Assembly: GCA_006937955.1 (NCBI GenBank)
Contig: SSNP01000031.1
Location: 3,061,202-3,125,201 of the forward strand
From: Pachypanchax playfairii
Taxonomy: Eukaryota > Chordata > Actinopteri > Cyprinodontiformes > Aplocheilidae
DNA: 64,000 bases
Direction of reading: 5' to 3'
The notes under the pieces are model-generated. The model did not search any database, was not told the DNA's origin, and saw only the letters and a program-made list of their open reading frames with translations. The first letter of the stretch is position 1. The number at the start of each line of letters is the position of its first letter. Shown here one piece after another: positions 34,454 to 44,296 of the stretch. Made by a program: the position numbers and the translations under genes.

Positions 34454-35545
34454 TCAACGACCGCCACCTGGCGGTATGGCACGAGATGCCTCAAAATCCC
34501 TGATGAGCTGGGGATCCTGTATAAAGGAGGCCGGCACCCAGGAGCGATCTTCTGGTCCGTAGCCCTCCCAGGCTACCAGGAACTGCCGGCCTCTGCCACG
34601 TCTTCGCACGTCCAACAGACGGTCCACGGTGTACACGAGTTGGCCATCAACCACACGGGCGGGAGGGGGGGGAGCGGACGGAGGACACAAGGGGCTAGAA
34701 CTAACAGGTTTGATGAGAGAGACATGAAAGACAGGGTGGATCCGCATAGAAGCGGGCAGGCGGAGTTTGACTGTGGAGGGACCAGGGACAGACAGGATCT
34801 CAAAAGGACCAATGTAACGGGGAGCCAGTTTCTTGTGGGTGTGTTTGAGATGAATGTCACGGGTGGAAAGCCATACCTGTTGCCCGACGGTGTAGGTGGG
34901 CGCCGGGAGACGCCGCCGGTTGGCCACCCTACAGTTTTGTTCCTTGGTGCGTTCCAAGGCGGCCACCGTCTGCGCCCAGGCGCGCCTACACCGCCTGACA
35001 TGAGTGTGAACGGACAGATGAGTAGGTGGGTTATTCTCGGAGGGCAGCAGGGGGGGCTGATAACCTAAAGAGATCTCAAAAGGAGACTTATTAGTGGCGG
35101 AAGACACATGCATGTTATGCGCGTATTCGACCCATGGAAGATGTTCACTCCAGGTGGAGGGGTCGTTTGAACACACACAGCGCAGCGCGGCCTCCAGCTC
35201 CTGATTCATCCGCTCTGTCTGACCATTGGTCTGCGGATGAAATCCGGAGCTGAGGACCACGCGCGCCCCGAGTGCCGAAAAGAACTCCCTCCATACCTGG
35301 GAAATAAACTGGGGGCCCCTGTCTGAAAGGACTTCGACAGGGAGCCCATGGAGCCGGAACACATGCTTAACCAGAAGCCGGGCAGTCTCTAAGGCAGATG
35401 GCAGTCTCTTTAGGGGAACGAGATGGCAAGCCTTGGAAAAACGGTCAATCACAGTTAAAATCACTGAAAACCCTTTACTGACCGGCAGCCCTGTCACGAA
35501 GTCCAGGGCGATGTGGGACCAGGGTCTGCCGGGCCGGGGGTCTCG
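34454..35545 (-). CDS. Gypsy integrase and chromodomain (second part of pol, displaced frame)
   Basis: Downstream of a frame break, the minus strand encodes the integrase catalytic core. The first aspartate is in IALDFVTGLP, the second in LSDRGPQF and the glutamate in NGQTERMNQE. The GPFEIL-like C-terminal domain and a chromodomain follow (YTVDRLLDVRRRGRGRQFLV, then WEGYGPEDRSWVP). The frame ends at 34454, just before the polypurine tract. Integrase inserts the cDNA into the genome, and chromodomains of this group can bias targeting to modified chromatin. The open frame extends upstream to 35824, but only the part after about 35545 is integrase in the correct frame. All three catalytic residues are present. 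Confidence 0.92.
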   Translation of the reverse strand, partial: RDPRPGRPWSHIALDFVTGLPVSKGFSVILTVIDRFSKACHLVPLKRLPSALETARLLVKHVFRLHGLPVEVLSDRGPQFISQVWREFFSALGARVVLSSGFHPQTNGQTERMNQELEAALRCVCSNDPSTWSEHLPWVEYAHNMHVSSATNKSPFEISLGYQPPLLPSENNPPTHLSVHTHVRRCRRAWAQTVAALERTKEQNCRVANRRRLPAPTYTVGQQVWLSTRDIHLKHTHKKLAPRYIGPFEILSVPGPSTVKLRLPASMRIHPVFHVSLIKPVSSSPLCPPSAPPPPARVVDGQLVYTVDRLLDVRRRGRGRQFLVAWEGYGPEDRSWVPASFIQDPQLIRDFEASRAIPPGGGR

Positions 35546-37824
35546 AGGGGCTGGAGCAGTCCGTGGGGATGTTGGTTGGAGGCACACGCCTGGCAAGCCT
35601 GAACGTATTCCTTGATGTCTCTGTACATGGACGGCCACCAGAAGGACCGCCGGATGAGGCCCACCATCCTTCCGACTCCTGGATGACCTGAAAACCGGGC
35701 TGTGTGGGCCCAGTGGAGAAGGCGTGAGCGTACAGATTGTGGAACATACTTGCGGTTCGGTGGTTGGGTGGCAGGTCCAGGATCGGTGAGTTGTGCGCGT
35801 CTGATTGCCTCTTCGATGTCCCACGTGACTGCTCCGACCACACAGGCTCGGGGAACAATGGTGCGTGTCTCGGGGGTTTCGTCCACTGAGAACTGACGAG
35901 AGAGGGCATCTGGCTTGACGTTCTTAGAACCGGGTCTGAAAGAGATTATGAAATTGAAGCGTGAGAAAAATAGTGACCATCTGGACTGTCGGGGATTTAA
36001 CTGTTTAGCCTCTTGGAGATAGGCCAGATTCTTGTGATCCGTCCAGACCACCACGGGTTTGACTGCCCCCTCCAGCCAGTGTCTCCACTCCTCGAAGGCC
36101 AACTTGATGGCCAACAGCTCCCTGTCTCCCACGTCGTACCCTCTCTCCGCAGATGACAGGCGGCGGGAGAAAAAGGCGCAAGGGTGCAACTTCTGATCGT
36201 GCTGTCCCACCTGACACAGCACGGCACCCACGCCTGAGTCCGAGGCATCCACCTCCATGGTGAACTGCCTGGACGTGTCGGGCTGTACGAGGATGGGGGC
36301 GCTGCTGAACCTTTCCTTCAGCTTAATGAAGGCATTGTTAGCCTCTGGAGTCCAGGTGAAGGGTAGCTTAGTGGAAGTGAGAGAGGTTAAGGCGGCAGCA
36401 GTCTGACTGTAGTTACGTATGAATTTGCGGTAGAAATTGGCGAAGCCCAGAAAGCTCTGGAGCTGCTTACGTGTCGTGGGTGTGGGCCAGTCCAGTACTG
36501 CCTGTATTTTTACAGGGTCCGTTCTAACATGTCCGTCTCCAAAAATGAATCCTAGGAACCCAACTGAAGAGACATGGAACTCACACTTTTCGGCTTTGAC
36601 GAAGAGCCGGTTCTCCAGGAGGCGCTGTAGGACCTGACGGACATGGATCCTGTGTTCAGCCTCGGAAGCAGAGAAGATTAGGATGTCGTCTAAGTAAACA
36701 AACACAAAGTCATTCAAGAAGTCTCTTAACACATCATTGATCAGTGCCTGGAAGACAGCGGGGGCGTTGGTCAGCCCAAAAGGCATGACCAGATATTCAA
36801 AATGCCCTAAGGGAGTCTTAAATGCTGTCTTCCACTCATCCCCCTCCCTGATGCGGACCAGATGATACGCATTACGTAAATCCAGTTTAGAGAAGATGGT
36901 GGCTCCTTGAACAGTCTCGAAGGCCGAAGCCAGTAAAGGTAATGGGTACCTGTTCTTGATGGTGATCTGATTTAGTCCTCTGAAGTCTATACAGGGTCGC
37001 AGGGACCCATCCTTCTTGGACACGAAGAAAAATCCCGCTCCCAGAGGAGATGTGGATCGGCGGATGATGCCCGCCTCTAGCGACTCCTTGATGTATTTCT
37101 CCATACTCTCTCGCTCCGGACGAGAGATGTTATATAGTCGGCTAGAGGGCAGGGCGGCTCCGGGGAACAGGTCTATGGCGCAGTCGTATGGTCTGTGGGG
37201 AGGAAGAGAAACAGCTCGGGATTTGCTAAATACCTGACTCAGGTCGTGGTATTCTCGGGGAACTCGAGTTATGTCCGGGATCTCCTCTTCTGTGCATGCG
37301 GGGTACGGGGATCTGGCGAGAGCAGAGTGCAGACACTGGGACAAACAGTACAAACTCCATGAATCGATGTTACCTTCCCTCCAGTTGATGTGAGGATTGT
37401 GTGTCCTCAGCCATGGATGGCCCAGTACCACCGGAACCTGCGTGGAGGGGAAAACCAGAAATGAGAGATTCTCACGATGGTTACCTGATATTACCACCTC
37501 CAGCTCACAGGTCCGGTGGGTAATGGTGGTGAGGGACCGGCCATCCAGGGCGGAAACACGGACAGGAGTTTGGAGTCTGTGCACGGGGATCTCGAGCTGG
37601 CGAACCAGAGCCGCGTCCAGAAAGTTTTGCTCGCAACCCGAGTCCACCAAGGCCAGAGTCTGAAAAGAGTTTTGATTAAACAATAGAGTCACAGAAAACG
37701 TTAGACGGGAGGGTTTTTCCTGAGGCGGAACCGTCAGACCTCCCTGATCCTCTGACGGTTGTGGCCGTTTAAACGCATGGGGCACGCGGCGATGAAGTGC
37801 CCTGCTGTTCCGCAGTATAAGCAC
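35494..37824 (-). CDS. Gypsy pol: protease, reverse transcriptase, RNase H, integrase zinc finger
   Basis: A 776-codon frame. Synthesis is expected by -1 frameshifting from gag at TTTAAAC (37773-37767, minus), not from its first ATG. Domains in order: aspartic protease (ALVDSGCEQNFLD, DSG at residues 61-63); reverse transcriptase from about residue 230 (SKKDGSLRPCIDFRGLNQI, then VFVYLDDILIFSA with the catalytic YLDD near 376); RNase H (FTMEVDASDSGVGAVL near 526, then VWTDHKNL); and the integrase H-H-C-C finger (LLHWAHTARFSGHPG to CQACASNQ near 700-755). The frame then leaves the integrase path within a C-rich run near 35520-35545 (GGGCCGGGGG on the plus strand) and stops at 35494. A single indel there would restore one continuous pol, so it is either a sequencing or assembly error or the only inactivating lesion visible. 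Confidence 0.95.
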   Translation of the reverse strand: MLILRNSRALHRRVPHAFKRPQPSEDQGGLTVPPQEKPSRLTFSVTLLFNQNSFQTLALVDSGCEQNFLDAALVRQLEIPVHRLQTPVRVSALDGRSLTTITHRTCELEVVISGNHRENLSFLVFPSTQVPVVLGHPWLRTHNPHINWREGNIDSWSLYCLSQCLHSALARSPYPACTEEEIPDITRVPREYHDLSQVFSKSRAVSLPPHRPYDCAIDLFPGAALPSSRLYNISRPERESMEKYIKESLEAGIIRRSTSPLGAGFFFVSKKDGSLRPCIDFRGLNQITIKNRYPLPLLASAFETVQGATIFSKLDLRNAYHLVRIREGDEWKTAFKTPLGHFEYLVMPFGLTNAPAVFQALINDVLRDFLNDFVFVYLDDILIFSASEAEHRIHVRQVLQRLLENRLFVKAEKCEFHVSSVGFLGFIFGDGHVRTDPVKIQAVLDWPTPTTRKQLQSFLGFANFYRKFIRNYSQTAAALTSLTSTKLPFTWTPEANNAFIKLKERFSSAPILVQPDTSRQFTMEVDASDSGVGAVLCQVGQHDQKLHPCAFFSRRLSSAERGYDVGDRELLAIKLAFEEWRHWLEGAVKPVVVWTDHKNLAYLQEAKQLNPRQSRWSLFFSRFNFIISFRPGSKNVKPDALSRQFSVDETPETRTIVPRACVVGAVTWDIEEAIRRAQLTDPGPATQPPNRKYVPQSVRSRLLHWAHTARFSGHPGVGRMVGLIRRSFWWPSMYRDIKEYVQACQACASNQHPHGLLQPLETPGPADPGPTSPWTS
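37707..37773 (-). promoter_or_regulatory. -1 ribosomal frameshift signal, minus-strand gypsy element
   Basis: Minus strand: slippery heptamer TTTAAAC (37773-37767) in the gag frame as T TTA AAC; 7-nt spacer; stem 1 ACCGTCAGA (37759-37751) with TCTGACGGT (37738-37730); loop segment GGGAGG (37744-37739) complementary to CCTCCC (37712-37707), allowing an H-type pseudoknot. The pol frame is -1 relative to gag. Confidence 0.85.
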
Positions 37825-38256
37825 TCGCGTGCCTCCATGCGTCTTTGTCTCTCGGTGGGAGAAAGCCGTGCGTTCCCCAGCTGCATCGGTTCATCTCCGG
37901 CATGACCCGCTGCACCTCGGGGTGCGATCGCTGTCTCCGCAGTTCTGATCGTAGCTCTCGGTGGCGAGTGCGCCCGCTGCTCCTCCCTGAAGTAACCCGA
38001 CAGCTGATGATCGATCCGGATGGCAAGCGTAATCAGATCCTCCAGCGTCAGGGGTTCGTCACGGTGAATTAGCTGCTCCCGAATCGGCCGGCTTAATGCG
38101 CCCACAAACGCTCCCTTGAGCGCCGGCGTGTTCCAGCCTGATTCTGCTGCCAAAGTACGGAAGTCCACAGAGAAATCAGCTACTGACCTTCTTCCCTGCT
38201 TAATGTGGCGGAGTTGATGTGTGATCTCGGACTCGGACTTCCGGTAGGTGAAGGTT
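37734..38256 (-). CDS. Gypsy gag C-terminal part (5' end in assembly gap)
   Basis: Minus-strand frame open from the gap edge (FTYRKSESEITHQLRHIKQG) through the capsid-like C-terminal domain (VDFRTLAAESGW, then ALSRPIREQLIHRDEP) to a CCHC zinc knuckle, CLYCGTAGHFIAACP, near the C-terminus, with a stop at 37734. The motif string is typical of the sushi-type gag from which mammalian RTL/PEG10 genes derive. Gag forms the particle and binds RNA through the knuckle. The last codons contain the in-frame slippery sequence T TTA AAC and the 5' arm of a stem-loop, so gag and pol overlap. Confidence 0.93.
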
Positions 38257-39060
38257 NNNNNNNNNNNNNNNNNNNNNNNNNNNNNNNNNNNNNNNNNNNN
38301 NNNNNNNNNNNNNNNNNNNNNNNNNNNNNNNNNNNNNNNNNNNNNNNNNNNNNNNNNNNNNNNNNNNNNNNNNNNNNNNNNNNNNNNNNNNNNNNNNNNN
38401 NNNNNNNNNNNNNNNNNNNNNNNNNNNNNNNNNNNNNNNNNNNNNNNNNNNNNNNNNNNNNNNNNNNNNNNNNNNNNNNNNNNNNNNNNNNNNNNNNNNN
38501 NNNNNNNNNNNNNNNNNNNNNNNNNNNNNNNNNNNNNNNNNNNNNNNNNNNNNNNNNNNNNNNNNNNNNNNNNNNNNNNNNNNNNNNNNNNNNNNNNNNN
38601 NNNNNNNNNNNNNNNNNNNNNNNNNNNNNNNNNNNNNNNNNNNNNNNNNNNNNNNNNNNNNNNNNNNNNNNNNNNNNNNNNNNNNNNNNNNNNNNNNNNN
38701 NNNNNNNNNNNNNNNNNNNNNNNNNNNNNNNNNNNNNNNNNNNNNNNNNNNNNNNNNNNNNNNNNNNNNNNNNNNNNNNNNNNNNNNNNNNNNNNNNNNN
38801 NNNNNNNNNNNNNNNNNNNNNNNNNNNNNNNNNNNNNNNNNNNNNNNNNNNNNNNNNNNNNNNNNNNNNNNNNNNNNNNNNNNNNNNNNNNNNNNNNNNN
38901 NNNNNNNNNNNNNNNNNNNNNNNNNNNNNNNNNNNNNNNNNNNNNNNNNNNNNNNNNNNNNNNNNNNNNNNNNNNNNNNNNNNNNNNNNNNNNNNNNNNN
39001 NNNNNNNNNNNNNNNNNNNNNNNNNNNNNNNNNNNNNNNNNNNNNNNNNNNNNNNNNNNN
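38257..39060. other. Assembly gap (804 N)
   Basis: N bases covering the 5' part of gag, the primer site and the first part of the 5' LTR of the gypsy element. Long frames reported across it are artefacts. Confidence 0.98.
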
Positions 39061-39656
39061 AATGTGCTCGGTGATCTGGTGCGTCAGGTGGATCTCAGGA
39101 CTGTAAGGGGAGAGGAGAGTTAGTGCTCGAGCCGGTTGATGAGAGCAGGAGATATTGCAGGGTAATGAGGAGGAGGAGTGACTCACAGAGTTCGAAGCGG
39201 TAATGCTCGGGAGGAGGACAGGTCCAGTGCGGTGCTGTGCGGGGAGGTGGTGAGTCCAGGTCGGGTGAGAACGCTGGAGGGAGGTAGTGCAGGTTCCAGG
39301 AGATCAGGTGCTGGACACAGAAGGATCCTCGGACACACAAGGAGCAGGGTGACGATAATCCTGGAGACAACAGGTTAATCGAACACAGGAAAACTCTCTT
39401 CATAAAGCACAACAAGAAACTCGGAATTATCACTAGGAATGAATCACTAGGAGGGCACATAGAAGCTACCATGTAGGTTAACAACCAGGCGCTGAATGAA
39501 CGTCTGCCTTGTCCTTAAGTAGCACCCTGCTCCTCATCAGCTCTGATCTCCACCAGGTGTAATCAATCTACCTCGCGCTCCAGCGTAGCTTCACTCTGCA
39601 AGCAGATGACTCACCCGACACAGAAATACACAGCACATAATACACTGAACCTGACA
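39061..39656 (-). repeat. 5' LTR of the young gypsy element (partial)
   Basis: Matches 33847-34442 at a constant offset of 5,214 bases without indels, with one clear substitution. The remaining 127 bases are in the gap. Confidence 0.95.
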
Positions 39657-39989
39657 GGGATGAGCTGCAATACATTTGTGTAGGTTCTCATTCATCCATG
39701 ACGTAGTTAATAAAAACAACTGGACTGTTGTGTTTTTCTTGAAAATGTTGTGTCAGGATATTTTAATACCCCTAAGTTAAATAACTATCAAAAAGACCAT
39801 CAGTCAGACACAGAGGTATGGTTTCAATGAGCTTTGCAAAGGAGAACGCCCAACCAAGGTGTTGAGACGATTCTGATGTGTTCACCTCTGCATTGCCTTT
39901 TTATTCACAAAGACACCTCCCATCTGGATGAAGCAAGGGAGGGGAACAAGTGTGGGTCAGATAATGAAGTCAGAGTGTAGTAAACAAAA

Positions 39990-40697
39990 ACATATTTGGA
40001 TGGACAACAGTCACAGGTCGTAAACCAACTTGTTTCCAAGATAAACACAGAAGCATTGATTCAGGCCAAGTCACTTTCAGTTCACTTTCTCCTGCAGTAT
40101 GACCTGTGACCTTTTACCAACATCGTAAAACCTTAAAATCTCCAAAACGTTTCGCCTTTCATCCAAAAGACTTCTTCGGTTCTGGAATAAGGACCACACC
40201 TAAGAACAATTAACGAGCAAGTGGAAGCTGGAGCATTGAGCTTGTATGAGGGAACAGCACCAACCCATTGGTTCAGGTATGTGGATGACACCTGGATCAA
40301 AATACAAGTCAAAGAAGTGGAGGCCTTTACTAATCATATCAACTCAGTGGATCATAACATCCAATTCAACAGAGAAGAGGTGAAAGAGAACAAGCTACCT
40401 TTCTTGGACTGCCTGGTGCTCATACAAACACATGGCAGCCTACTGACCGACGTTTACAGGAAAACTACACACAAAGATCAGTACCTTCTTTTTGATTCAC
40501 TCCACCCATTGGAACATAAAATTTCAGTCATCAGAACATTACAGCATCGAGTTGAACAGGTCCCCATAAAGAAAGAAGGGAAGGACAAAGAACATAAGCA
40601 CATCAGGAAAGTTCTCAAAACCTGTGGATACCCCAATTGCAAGGGAGTAGATTTGCTCCTGGCATTGGTGGGGACATATTACATGGGGTGCATATAA
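39990..40697 (+). mobile_element. Penelope-like element fragment
   Basis: The reverse transcriptase fragment (separate entry) is preceded by CGTTTCGCCTTTCATCCAAA and GACTTCTTCGGTTCTGG (about 40148-40184). This motif recurs at the ends of fish Penelope elements and continues with a truncated body. I see no GIY-YIG endonuclease downstream and no hammerhead core. The left boundary is approximate. Confidence 0.6.
40221..40697 (+). pseudogene. Penelope-like reverse transcriptase fragment
   Basis: A 158-codon frame. The catalytic motif is THWFRYVDDTWIKI near residues 16-29. The conserved palm and thumb segments follow (INSVDHNIQFNREE, LPFLDCLVLI, VYRKTTHKDQYLLFDSLHP, HKISVIRTLQHR, EHKHIRKVLKTCGYPN). 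These motifs are characteristic of Penelope-like elements, whose reverse transcriptase is related to telomerase. The fingers domain upstream and the GIY-YIG endonuclease downstream are absent, and the frame drifts into unrelated residues after CGYPN. The annotated ATG is unlikely to be a real start. It is a fragment, but its surviving part is remarkably open. Confidence 0.85.
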
Positions 40698-40779
40698 GTG
40701 GTCCACAGGTGCTCATGCACTGTCAAAATATAAAAAGGTGCACCAGATGAAAAGTTGCAATGTGCATTTGTGTAGTTAA

Positions 40780-41553
40780 AGGGACATAAGGCAAGATTTG
40801 TGAAAAACTACACATGCATTTCCAGTTTATTCAATGCTAATGGGTCATGAAGCATTAAAAACCCAAAATAACGAGGCCATCCGCATATATGTCTGTTGCC
40901 TTGGAAACGCTGTGTGCCACATAATGCGCTGCAGTTTGACGTCCGAATTTCCCGCGCAGTTGTAGGGATGTGACGTAAATTGACGCTGCATGCGCGTTGC
41001 CGACAGCTCTTGAACAGGAAGTACATGGCCGCCGTGGACTTGGATTCAAACACTGAAGTTATACTTATGGATGTTTCTGCAGCCAGCAAACGACCTGCAT
41101 CCACTCTCACCCCCCAAAAAAGTGGCACCACGAAGAAAAAAAAGACTTTATCATCAGCGGCATCTCGTGAGTCTAAAAAAAAAACATGACCGAAGCCGGG
41201 CAGGCACCCGCATAAATATTGGATATGCGTTCGGTTCATGGAGGGAACTTCAGCTGCATTTGGGAGTGAAAACGGATGCTGACATGGCTCATTTCCTTGT
41301 GACCAGGTGAGAAAACATTATAGGTCGTGTTTAGAGCCTTATACAGTATGAAAATGATGAGATCAAATCAAATAACAGAGTGGAGAGACCTGACGTGAAG
41401 TATGTTAGCCTCCCCGGTGCAGTGCTGTGAAGACGAACAGTCTGTAAAGTGTCTGTGCGCGCTCCCGTGCCGGCTTGGCTGGTGGCTGCAGTTAGCCACA
41501 GCGCCTGTCGCAGCAGCACTGAGTCAGATTTTGTAAAGCTGCCTTAAGTTCCT
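40780..41553 (+). mobile_element. TTAA-flanked repeat element, copy 2
   Basis: Same element as 25509-26278, flanked by TTAA at 40776-40779 and 41554-41557. It lies directly after the Penelope fragment. It differs by a 3-bp addition (ATCATCAGCGG versus ATCAGCGG), one extra A in the poly-A run near 41175-41186, and a few substitutions, including GAAGTTATAC where copy 1 has GAAGGTATAC. Confidence 0.85.
41025..41306 (+). pseudogene. Exon-like ORF in TTAA copy 2, frameshifted
   Basis: Begins MAAVDLDSNTEVILMDVSAA at about 41025. A one-base expansion of the A run ends this frame at 41189. The C-terminal half (DRSRAGTRINIGYAFGSWR and onward to the splice donor near 41306) continues in another frame. 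Otherwise it matches copy 1. Confidence 0.5.
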
Positions 41554-42229
41554 TTAACACTGGTTTGTCTGAGCTGCATGAATTTTTACATTAATCCGTT
41601 AAAATGGAAACATTCAAAAAATAAGACAAATAGACCATCGTGGCACAGATGCACAGAATTCTACCCTATTGTGCTGTAAAATACAGAAAACCCTCAGTTT
41701 TATCAACAAAATTAGCGTATTTTCCTTTGATCTGTGCAAAGCACTCTCAGTGTACACTGTACCATTTTATCTGACAGCATCACATTACAAACATCCTCAT
41801 CATTTCTAAACAGAAAGAAGTTACAGTAAATAACAAAAGCTCCAAGTGGAAAATATATCAGCTGACTAATAAATTTCAACAGCAAACTGTTAAATGTAAA
41901 TTAAAGTGGACAATCAAACCTGTAAACAATCCAACATGAACTCTCAATGTTTGTTATTTTTATATTTTACTGGTTTCCTCTTGATTTTTTCTTCACTTAA
42001 AGGATTTTTAGTGAAACAAATATAGAACCATGAAAACTATCAGACTGAATATGGAGTTTATTTTGTTTCTTTATTATTCAATCAAAAAAAGGTAGTCAAA
42101 CAAACAAAACAGTATTCAATCAAAAAAAAGTTGTTCAAACAAAAAATAAGTAGCTGAAACCAAAAATCTTAAAAATTTAAGGAAAACTAACCTAAAACAC
42201 TTTAAATTCACATCATATTATTTTGTTTG

Positions 42230-42520
42230 AATTCCAGTTTTTTTCTTTGAAAGAGACAAAAAAATGTGAAACCGGAAGTTCGTTTGAGTGAAACAGCATT
42301 TTATTTTGGAAAAACCCCAATTTTTATTTGGGAATCTCCATCTTTTGCTTTTGAAACTTTTTTTTTGTTTGTTTGAAACGAAATCTTGCATCGTGGGCGG
42401 GGCCTTCTATTCTAAATAAAAGACCTTTCTTTATTGGCTGGTGACAAGGAAGTGAGCCCCGTCAGACGCATCGCCGGCAGGAGACACACAGGATTCTAGG
42501 AACGGTAAATGTCAATTTAC
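42230..42520 (+). promoter_or_regulatory. Candidate TATA-less promoter with splice donor
   Basis: Within 240 bp there are an ETS/GABP-type site ACCGGAAGT (42271-42279), a GC box TGGGCGGGGCC (42395-42405), an inverted CCAAT box ATTGG (42433-42437), a GC-rich stretch, and AACG|GTAAAT (GT at 42505), a plausible 5' splice donor. This set is typical of housekeeping-type promoters with a short non-coding first exon. No downstream coding exon is recognised, and it could belong to a mobile element. Confidence 0.35.
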
Positions 42521-42634
42521 ATGCTTGCTTAACACCTGACAATTATTTAATGTTTTAGTTGTTCTATGTGACTTTATGAAGTAGTCCGACAGTGCTAGTA
42601 AATTTAAAAACATCGACCGTAATGTTATGTTAAA

Positions 42635-43225
42635 CCAGGAAGTGGACCAGCTGGTCCTCTGGTGCGGTCAGAACCATCTAGAGCTCAATACTCTAAAGAC
42701 TGTTGAGATAACAGTGGACTTCAGGAGGAGAATCGACCGCTGCCTCCCATCGTCATACACAACAAAGCTGTAACTATGGTGGACACGGTCAGGTTTCTGA
42801 GGACCAACATCACCCACGACCTGAACTGGATGGCCAACATAGCATCAGTATCTTAAAAGGCTCAGCAGAGGTTGAACTTCCTACGGCAGCTCAAGAAGTT
42901 CAACCTGCCACAGGAGCTGCTGGGGAACTTCTACAGACGCATAAACAGTTTTTTCCCCACAGACCGTCACCGTGTTAAACAAACACGTTTAACTCTCCTA
43001 ACAAGAAAATTCTCTGTTTCATCATTAATGATAATGTTATACCTTACCTCAAACCACCAACTAGACTTTCATGGTGGTAAAATACTGCTAATGTATCTGG
43101 TGTGTGTTCTATGTCCAACACTATCTATTATCTTATATATGTCTGTCTGACTGTACAAGTGAAAAGTGAGCCGGAACCAGATTCCTTGTATGTGTAACAT
43201 ATTGGACCAAATAAATATGATTCAG
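42635..43225 (+). pseudogene. L2-like LINE fragment (RT C-terminus and 3' UTR)
   Basis: Reads VLWCGQNHLELNTLKTVEI with TVDFRR and, after frameshifts, LNFLRQLKKFNLPQELLGNF. These are the standard C-terminal blocks of L2-type reverse transcriptases (nearest in pattern to 12502-13038). A 3' tail ends near GTGTAACATATTGGACCAAA. Both ends of the element's coding region are missing. Confidence 0.75.
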
Positions 43226-44218
43226 ATTTATATTTAATGAGAGTTAATGAGTAGAATAAATACTAGTAATCTGTAGCACCAAATCATCACTCACATTCAC
43301 CTGAGACCTCTTCCTCTCTGTCTGCGTGGCAGAGCTGTCTCTGTCATCTGAAAAATAACAGTAAAACATTCCAATAGATGCAGTCAGACAACATGAGCTT
43401 CAAATACAGTGATGATGAACCATCATCACCCTATCCCTGGTCACAATGTTAACTTAGGACACTCTACATAACCAAGATATTATGCCATGTTGATCTCAGC
43501 AAACAGTTTGTTCATTATAATTAACTGCTTCTTTACTTCCTTAAGAGCCTTTATTGCGTCCTGTTGATTTTTCAGGATCACTTCAGGGTGATAGGAAGTT
43601 GAGGGGTTTTAGACATTCATTTGACCGTTAAACAGTGTTGTAAAGAGTAACAGCATCAGCCAAAGAGATCGGTGCATCGTCTGGTTGGGTCTGGATCGAT
43701 GACGTCACTCAAAGGTAACTCTTGAAGCGAGCGAGCGCAGAGCTCGGAAGCGAGAGGGAGCACGTTTTGGAATTAAACGTAGGAAAGAGAAAACTTAGAG
43801 GGAGATTTATAAAAGAGAGAGAGGAGTTTGGAAAACTGAAGAAAAAACATAACTGCATGCGCCCTCCCACAACATTTTTGTGTTCACGATATCATTATTC
43901 CCTCCCTCCAACCTGAGTATAAGCTCGCTCTTGGCAAATTGCGCCCTCTTATTAAAGAAAGTAAAATGACGCCATAACTGTATTAAAATGCAACTATTAA
44001 ACCTTTATTTAACATTGGAATGTCCTGAACCAGAACGTTTAAATAAATAAAACAAACAAAAATAAATTTAAAAAAAATTAAAAGGAGTCTCAGTCTCTGT
44101 TAGAAAATATTACACAAAAAAACAATAAAATAGACCCAGTTTCTCCAAAACAATAAATACAATACTATCCAGTGTCAACAACTAAATCTGCACTTCAATA
44201 ATGATAATAATTAATAAT
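43226..44218. other. No gene seen
   Basis: No recognisable element. A 64-codon frame at 43722-43916 is charged and unremarkable. Confidence 0.4.
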
Positions 44219-44247
44219 AATAGAGAGAGAGAGAGAGAAAGAGAGAT
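44219..44247. repeat. (GA)n microsatellite
   Basis: GA run with one interruption. Confidence 0.9.
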
Positions 44248-44296
44248 TTTGTGCTGCTCCGACTGTATTTGTTTTGACGACCAAACGCTTCATTAA

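Larger units (their letters stand above)
33720..39656 (-). mobile_element. Sushi-like chromodomain Ty3/gypsy retrotransposon, young, minus strand
   Basis: A complete-length insertion flanked by the 5-bp duplication GGGAT (33715-33719 and 39657-39661). On the minus strand the order is 5' LTR (39656 down to the gap), gag, protease-RT-RNase H, integrase with chromodomain, polypurine tract (TTGAGGGGGAGGTAA ending at 34443) and 3' LTR (34442-33720). In the 594 bases where both LTRs are visible I count one clear substitution (34380 versus 39594), which indicates recent insertion. Gene order, the CCHC gag and the C-terminal chromodomain place it with the vertebrate Tf1/sushi chromovirus group. The 5' LTR start, primer site and most of gag fall in an 804-base assembly gap. 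Confidence 0.96.

Noticed and set aside
38200..39186. Long ORFs of about 290-328 codons
   Set aside because: They consist almost entirely of N bases from the assembly gap.
39990..40215. Hammerhead ribozyme of a Penelope-like element
   Set aside because: The conserved CUGAUGA and GAAA core is not present in the flank.
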